Part shown: positions 59,929 to 64,000 of the stretch, in pieces
How positions within the stretch are numbered: the first letter of the stretch is position 1
Layout: each line of letters opens with the position of its first letter
Origin: G965267335 sp965267335
GTDB lineage: Bacteria; Bacteroidota; Bacteroidia; Cytophagales; JAAEPT01
Reading direction: 5' to 3'
Length of the DNA: 64,000 nt
Assembly (NCBI GenBank): GCA_965267335.1
Contig: OZ253953.1
Span: forward strand, 124,001-188,000
The notes under the pieces: model-generated
What the model was told of the DNA's origin: nothing
Database searches by the model: none
Seen by the model: only the letters and a program-made list of their open reading frames with translations
Position numbers and translations under genes: made by a program

Positions 59929-60618
59929 TTGAAGGAACAAAATTTACATCGATATCAATACGAGTTCCCAGATCCCAGTTTTGCAAATGAAGATGGGCTG
60001 CTGGCAATAGGTGGTGATTTAAATCCTCACAGGTTGATCGCAGCCTACGAAAAAGGTATATTCCCATGGTTTTCCCAGGAGCAGCCAATATTATGGTGGT
60101 GTCCCGACCCAAGGTTTATACTTCGCCCTCACGAGCTTGAAGTGACAAAAAGCACACGCCAGTATCTGAGAAGCAGAAAGTATGAAGTAAGATTTGATAC
60201 CCGTTTTAAAGAGGTTATTAACCATTGTGCCACCATACGAAGAAAGGACCAGGATGATACCTGGATCACTTCTGAAATGGAATCCGCCTATTGTGAACTC
60301 CACGAAATGGGATTCGCTCACTCAGTTGAGACTTGGTTTGAAAACAAATTAATCGGTGGCTTGTACGGAGTATCTCTCGGCAATTGCTTTTTCGGTGAGT
60401 CCATGTTTTCCTTAGAGCCAAATGCATCCAAGGCGGCTTTGATCGGCCTTACTCAAAGGTTGCTGGGTTGGAAGTTCTCATTAATCGATTGTCAGATTCA
60501 TTCAGATCATCTGGAAAGTCTGGGTGCATCTTTCATCAGCCGTGATGACTTTCTAAAGGAAGTAGATGCAGGGCTTCAACATAGCACCAGAAAAGGTAAA
60601 TGGACAACTCTGAGCTAA
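59929..60618 (+). CDS. aat: leucyl/phenylalanyl-tRNA-protein transferase
   Basis: 229 residues from a TTG start. Motifs of the family: YEFPDPSFANEDGLLAIGGDL, GIFPWFSQEQPILWWCPDPR, AYCELHEMGFAHSVETW, LIGGLYGVSLGNCFFGESMFS, and DCQIHSDHLESLGASFISRDDF. It puts Leu or Phe onto N-termini starting with Lys or Arg, marking proteins for ClpS/ClpAP. The TTG is the only plausible start. It is followed by about 150 bases and a terminator. Confidence 0.94.
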   Translation: MKEQNLHRYQYEFPDPSFANEDGLLAIGGDLNPHRLIAAYEKGIFPWFSQEQPILWWCPDPRFILRPHELEVTKSTRQYLRSRKYEVRFDTRFKEVINHCATIRRKDQDDTWITSEMESAYCELHEMGFAHSVETWFENKLIGGLYGVSLGNCFFGESMFSLEPNASKAALIGLTQRLLGWKFSLIDCQIHSDHLESLGASFISRDDFLKEVDAGLQHSTRKGKWTTLS

Positions 60619-60771
60619 CGAAATACTTGAAATTAGGTGTATTTCTGACACTATATGATTCTTCTAAGAAATTCATCGTTTTATCTAAAAAAATAGGGGG
60701 TTCGTCTAATTTCTACCTCAAAATTCAATTAAGCCATTAAATTAGTAATCCATAGCTGGTTGAAAATTCCT

Positions 60772-60818
60772 GGAGTACTATTGAGAGGCGCCTGTCTCTC
60801 TGCTCCGGGTTTTTTTTT
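60772..60818 (+). terminator. rho-independent terminator downstream of aat
   Basis: Two-part stem: GGAG (60772-60775) with CTCC (60803-60806), and inside it GAGAG (60783-60787) with CTCTC (60796-60800), then a run of nine T (60810-60818). It stops + strand transcripts; aat is the only gene before it. Confidence 0.75.
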
Positions 60819-60826
60819 GCCTGCTC

Positions 60827-61234
60827 TTAGATTTTTCTTCGCATATAAACCTTCCAAAGAATAATGCCGAATGGGATGATCCAGATAAAGTCATTGAGGA
60901 TATGAATATAAAAAAACTCAAATGGCAACTCTCCCTTTGCGTGGAATATAAAAAACCCAATAGGACCAAAAATCTTTCCCAGAAAACCAACTAGCACAAT
61001 AGGCCAATGCCGAAAGCAATCAAATGCAGCAATCGCATAAGCAATTCCGTAAAGACCTATGATCATTCCAACACCTTGCCAGATTACGGGATAAATTGGC
61101 CTAGGTAGCTCAAACATATCAAAAAAAGCATTGGGATAGAGTACTACCAAAGCTCCCCATACGATATTATAAATCCCGGCTAATGCCAAAGCATATAACT
61201 TCCATCCTCTTGTACTTGCATGTGGGTGAATCAT
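60827..61234 (-). CDS. four-helix membrane protein of unknown function
   Basis: 135 residues with four hydrophobic segments at about 14-33, 51-70, 77-98 and 108-126. Conserved-looking polar residues sit in them (GIYNIVWGALVVLYPN, IWQGVGMIIGLYGIAYAIAA, RHWPIVLVGFLGKIFGP). I do not recognise the family. The start overlaps the end of the neighbouring four-helix gene by four bases, so they form a pair, perhaps two subunits of one complex. Confidence 0.7.
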   Translation of the reverse strand: MIHPHASTRGWKLYALALAGIYNIVWGALVVLYPNAFFDMFELPRPIYPVIWQGVGMIIGLYGIAYAIAAFDCFRHWPIVLVGFLGKIFGPIGFFIFHAKGELPFEFFYIHILNDFIWIIPFGIILWKVYMRRKI

Positions 61235-61686
61235 ATGAAAAACTTATCCGCTTTTAACACTTCCAGAATAAAGACAATCACAATCATCAGAAGCTTAGCA
61301 CTCCATAATACAGTCCTCAACCAATTAGACTGAATTAGTTTGTTAATTGACTTTTTAGTCGGATCCTTAGCTATTTTAAAATGTAAGGGAACCTGAACAA
61401 CCATCGTGGATATCCAGATGATCAATATGACGATCAGATTAATAACAAACCAAGGAAATAATCCTTCAGTCGGATTATCTAATAATATCCACGCTCCGGA
61501 AATCAGTTCCAATAGCATGGTGGGAAAGGTAATAAATGTCGTTGGCCTGAAGTGCAACTCATTGTATTGATTATATTGCTCTTTTGTCAATTGTGCGAGG
61601 GTAGGATAGTGCACCAACTGCACAAACCACGCTACACCAGTCATAAATGCGGCAAATATCAAATGAATTAAAAAGAGGACACTCAC
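61231..61686 (-). CDS. four-helix membrane protein of unknown function (partner of 60827-61234)
   Basis: 151 residues, four hydrophobic segments at about 3-22, 50-70, 77-98 and 120-145. Text: LFLIHLIFAAFMTGVAWFVQ, LVHYPTLAQLTKEQYNQYNE, TFITFPTMLLELISGAWILL. The histidines in HLIF, VHYP and LHF may bind a cofactor. The family is unfamiliar; a small membrane oxidoreductase-like role is only a guess. The stop overlaps the next gene by four bases. Confidence 0.7.
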   Translation of the reverse strand: MSVLFLIHLIFAAFMTGVAWFVQLVHYPTLAQLTKEQYNQYNELHFRPTTFITFPTMLLELISGAWILLDNPTEGLFPWFVINLIVILIIWISTMVVQVPLHFKIAKDPTKKSINKLIQSNWLRTVLWSAKLLMIVIVFILEVLKADKFFI

Positions 61687-61802
61687 GTTTTCTAGTTTCT
61701 GATCAACAAAATAACAAATAAGTTGTTCATTGAAAATACGTAAAATACAACGAATTGAATGAAATTTCGTAAATTTTCATCAGGAGCATCTACCAGCTCA
61801 CA

Positions 61803-63905
61803 ATGAACAGTAAAAACAAGCTCTATTTATTCGTAGGATCAATGATAGTCATTGGCATCCTGTACTACTTTTTTCTCAGCCCGAAAGCAAAGAATAAAAA
61901 GGTTAGATATGTTGCTATGGTCGGCAAATTCACCGACCATGAACACCCAGAAAAACCACCAAATGAATTCAATGTTGCCATAGAAAAGGCGCTACGCTTT
62001 TACCTAAAACAAAAAAGCAAAGAATACTCAGATGTGGAATTGCGACTGAAGGTATTCGACAACCAAAAACTGGCAGAAAAAAGTAAACAATTTTACTCCA
62101 AAGACATTGCCCAAGATTCGAGTATCATATGTGCTATTGACTTTGCTTGGGGTTCCCATCTCAAAGAAGCTGCTGATGCCATACGTAAAAACGGAATACC
62201 TGTAATTACGATCAACCCTGACCACAACAACCTAGATTATGGGAAAAATGCCCTCTTTGTATATAATGACGATGAAATGGCTCGTGACCTTTCAGCCTTT
62301 GTTCAAAACCTCGGAATTAAGGAAGTTGATTTCATAACCGAATCTGACTACGGACTTCATCAGGCATTTCTCCATGAACTAGGAAACAGAAACATTACAA
62401 TAGGTGACACCTTAGCTTTCCGATCTGATTCCATTCGAGATAAAGAAGATTTCAAAAGCATTATTAGCGAAATAGATCAGCGGTATCGCGGTAGGGATGA
62501 TCAGCAGATCAATATTGTTATGAGTACTCATAGTATGTATGGTGACACCATTGTAAGTTATATTGACAAACATTTCAAAAACGTGAGAATTATAGGGCCG
62601 GTGTTTATCACCACCTACGGTGAAGGATCCGGCTTTGGCAGAAACTCAAACAATGAAATTATCATTATTGACAAGCCAATGGATGCACTTTCCAAGAAGC
62701 TCACCAAAGACTTACAGAAATTAAGAAAACTGTACCCTAAAATCTTTAAAGTTGAAAAGGCTCCCCTCTTTATTAAAAGAAGCTATGATGCCGTAGCACT
62801 CATTAACCAAGCCATAAAGAACCGACCTTCGGGTGCTACCGTTAACCGCAGTCTTATGAAAGACTTTGTTAATAATTGTCCCGGCAAAACGATTATCGAT
62901 AAGGAAGAATTGTATGTCTTCGATGAGAACAACTCTCTCATCAAGGACCTGACATTCACTTCCCTCAAAAATGACAAGGTATTCTCTTATAAGAGACAAA
63001 TGAACTCCAAAAGGGAAACGGTTCCCAACTTGTTCTTTGGCATGGAGGTTCAGGACATTTTTGATTTGGATGTGAGTTCCAACTCCTTTAGCGCAGACTT
63101 TTATTATTGGGTAAAAATGGACACCTCCGATGCAGGAACCGAAAACTTTATTTCCTTTCAAAATATGAAACAAAGCGAAAGCACCATTGACCTGGTAATC
63201 GAAGAACAAGTTGATGATATACTATATAAGCTGTACCGCGTTTCGGGTAAATTCTTTGTGGAATACCAACTAGCCAACTTTCCTAATGACAAACAAGAGA
63301 TTGATATAATCATTGAAATATTAAGGCCTGTTGATGCAGTCAAAATTTCATTTGATAAAAGTAGCTTCGAGCTCGACTCTACCGTTCTGGACAGATTCAA
63401 AGTACCCGGATGGCAAAAAACGGGCTATTTTGTAACTGTTAACAATCATATTACCAAGAGCCTTCGAGGCGACCCAAGACATACTTCAGGTAACTTTAAT
63501 AAATTCAAAACACTTTCATTTAGCCTTGATGTCGAAAGAAACTTTTTAAGTGGGTTCCTGGAAATAATCCTGCCTCTGGCAATGATTAGTTTTATTTCCA
63601 TTGGACTTTTATATACAAAAGATCTTTCATTCAGCACCATGGGTGAAGTAAGTGTCGGTACTTTTCTTGGTATCATCGCCTTTTCCATCAGCTTATCGGA
63701 TATGACGCCTTCTTCCAACTATCTGACAAAAGCAGATCTCTTATTTTGGCTCTCCTTTGGCATCAACTTTATTAGCTTCATGGTGATTATTGTGCTTAAT
63801 TCTTTGCACAATGAAAGGACATTGAAGGAATACAGAATTCCAAAACTAAGAACAGGACTCACGATTGCTTATCCTGTGTTGGTGATTATCATACTTCTTC
63901 TGTAA
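61803..63905 (+). CDS. pentameric ligand-gated ion channel (Cys-loop/Pro-loop superfamily) fused to an N-terminal periplasmic-binding-protein domain
   Basis: 700 residues. An N-terminal anchor helix (about 6-26) is followed by a type-1 periplasmic-binding-like domain (about 35-385; RYVAMVGKF, IICAIDFAWGSHLKEA, GIPVITINPD, FIKRSYDAVALINQA). A beta-sandwich ligand-binding domain (about 405-575) has MEVQDIFDLDVSSNSFSADF and the Pro-loop phrase YQLANFPNDKQEIDI, matching FPxDxQ of pLGICs. Four membrane helices follow: M1 with the conserved proline P591 (FLEIILPLAMISF), M2 (about 613-633; GEVSVGTFLGIIAF), M3, a short loop and M4 (LTIAYPVLVIIILLL). Bacterial channels normally have about 310-330 residues. 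The cysteines of the animal Cys-loop are absent, as in bacterial members. Confidence 0.82.
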   Translation: MNSKNKLYLFVGSMIVIGILYYFFLSPKAKNKKVRYVAMVGKFTDHEHPEKPPNEFNVAIEKALRFYLKQKSKEYSDVELRLKVFDNQKLAEKSKQFYSKDIAQDSSIICAIDFAWGSHLKEAADAIRKNGIPVITINPDHNNLDYGKNALFVYNDDEMARDLSAFVQNLGIKEVDFITESDYGLHQAFLHELGNRNITIGDTLAFRSDSIRDKEDFKSIISEIDQRYRGRDDQQINIVMSTHSMYGDTIVSYIDKHFKNVRIIGPVFITTYGEGSGFGRNSNNEIIIIDKPMDALSKKLTKDLQKLRKLYPKIFKVEKAPLFIKRSYDAVALINQAIKNRPSGATVNRSLMKDFVNNCPGKTIIDKEELYVFDENNSLIKDLTFTSLKNDKVFSYKRQMNSKRETVPNLFFGMEVQDIFDLDVSSNSFSADFYYWVKMDTSDAGTENFISFQNMKQSESTIDLVIEEQVDDILYKLYRVSGKFFVEYQLANFPNDKQEIDIIIEILRPVDAVKISFDKSSFELDSTVLDRFKVPGWQKTGYFVTVNNHITKSLRGDPRHTSGNFNKFKTLSFSLDVERNFLSGFLEIILPLAMISFISIGLLYTKDLSFSTMGEVSVGTFLGIIAFSISLSDMTPSSNYLTKADLLFWLSFGINFISFMVIIVLNSLHNERTLKEYRIPKLRTGLTIAYPVLVIIILLL

Positions 63906-64000
63906 AGTACTTTCGGTATTTGGACCTTCTGGAACGAAAACTCAACCAGAGCGGAAGATACAAGAGTGCGGTATACACTCTGAACTCTGTTTTGAAGTGT
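63889..64000 (-). other. right-edge fragment: possible gene end or start, both strands open
   Basis: After the channel stop (63903-63905), both strands stay open to the edge. On the - strand, a frame ending at 63889 reads …HFKTEFRVYTALLYLPLWLS, RSRRSKYRKYFTEEV and overlaps the channel gene by 17 bases; it would be the end of a gene converging on the channel. On the + strand, a TTG at 63920 opens LDLLERKLNQSGRYKSAVYT. I cannot choose between them with so little sequence, and I recognise neither. Confidence 0.3.

Noticed and set aside
62721..63209. 162-residue - strand ORF inside the channel gene
   Set aside because: The + strand frame is continuous and has recognisable domains over this stretch. 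The - strand frame lacks any domain and is a shadow.
1..64000. tRNA, rRNA, CRISPR array, insertion sequence, prophage or integrase
   Set aside because: I looked through the intergenic gaps and gene products and saw none: no cloverleaf-like sequence, no short spaced repeats, no transposase or phage genes.

Overview
The window reads as chromosomal DNA of a Bacteroidota bacterium, most likely a gliding marine-type member of Cytophagales/Cytophagia. The evidence is a low-GC, gene-dense layout, a GldH gliding lipoprotein, bacillithiol synthesis (BshA), RicT, PorT-type outer-membrane barrels, a fatty-acid/sphingolipid hydroxylase, WG-repeat and TonB C-terminal proteins, and the Bacteroidota promoter signature TAnnTTTG upstream of many genes. 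I see no rRNA, tRNA, CRISPR array, prophage or insertion sequence. Genus-level placement is not possible from sequence reading alone.

Layout. 1-8.7 kb (+): end of a GlmU-like protein, holB, hemC, three tandem cyclophilins (the third looks catalytically dead), an RmlD-like reductase, a YcxB-like membrane protein, an alanine:cation symporter with an unusual periplasmic N-terminus, and a helix-hairpin-helix protein. 8.8-13.6 kb (+): a 1332-residue SF1 helicase with a decayed endonuclease-like C-terminus, then a beta-propeller protein. 13.7-20.8 kb (-): a barrel/DM13-lipoprotein pair, a small lipoprotein, gldH-ricT-purD and recQ. 20.8-22.9 kb (+): kdsD-manC for sugar nucleotides. 23-31.5 kb: DUF2461, a WG-repeat protein, an abundant-looking outer-membrane protein with a strong terminator, a CAP/OmpA-like fusion, a TonB-domain protein, and an ECF sigma factor with a TPR-tailed anti-sigma-like partner.

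31.5-38.3 kb (-): DUF1802, a cation/proton antiporter, the hydroxylase, bshA and a GH3/beta-lactamase fusion lipoprotein. 38.3-42.8 kb (+): a mutL operon with two rhomboids and an enoyl-CoA hydratase, driven by a promoter that overlaps the divergent one. 42.9-43.0 kb: a 122-bp nested palindromic element. 43-49.3 kb (+): flippase, dut, nucleotidyltransferase, TPR protein and EnvC-like protein. 49.4-57.5 kb (mostly +): DUF3127, a hybrid histidine kinase, a (-) TPR gene, small exported proteins, a structured intergenic region, an ABC-F ATPase with one degraded ATP site, two tandem FKBPs, a VOC protein and cutA. 57.5-61.7 kb: three envelope genes (-), aat (+) and two small membrane proteins (-).

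The most striking gene is at 61.8-63.9 kb (+). It appears to be a pentameric ligand-gated ion channel (Cys-loop/Pro-loop receptor family) carrying an extra N-terminal periplasmic-binding-protein domain. Other leads are the helicase with its dead nuclease-like tail, the asymmetric ABC-F, the CAP-OmpA fusion, the symporter with an added periplasmic domain, and the small-protein/hairpin region before the ABC-F gene. Most of the remaining window is ordinary housekeeping and envelope biology.
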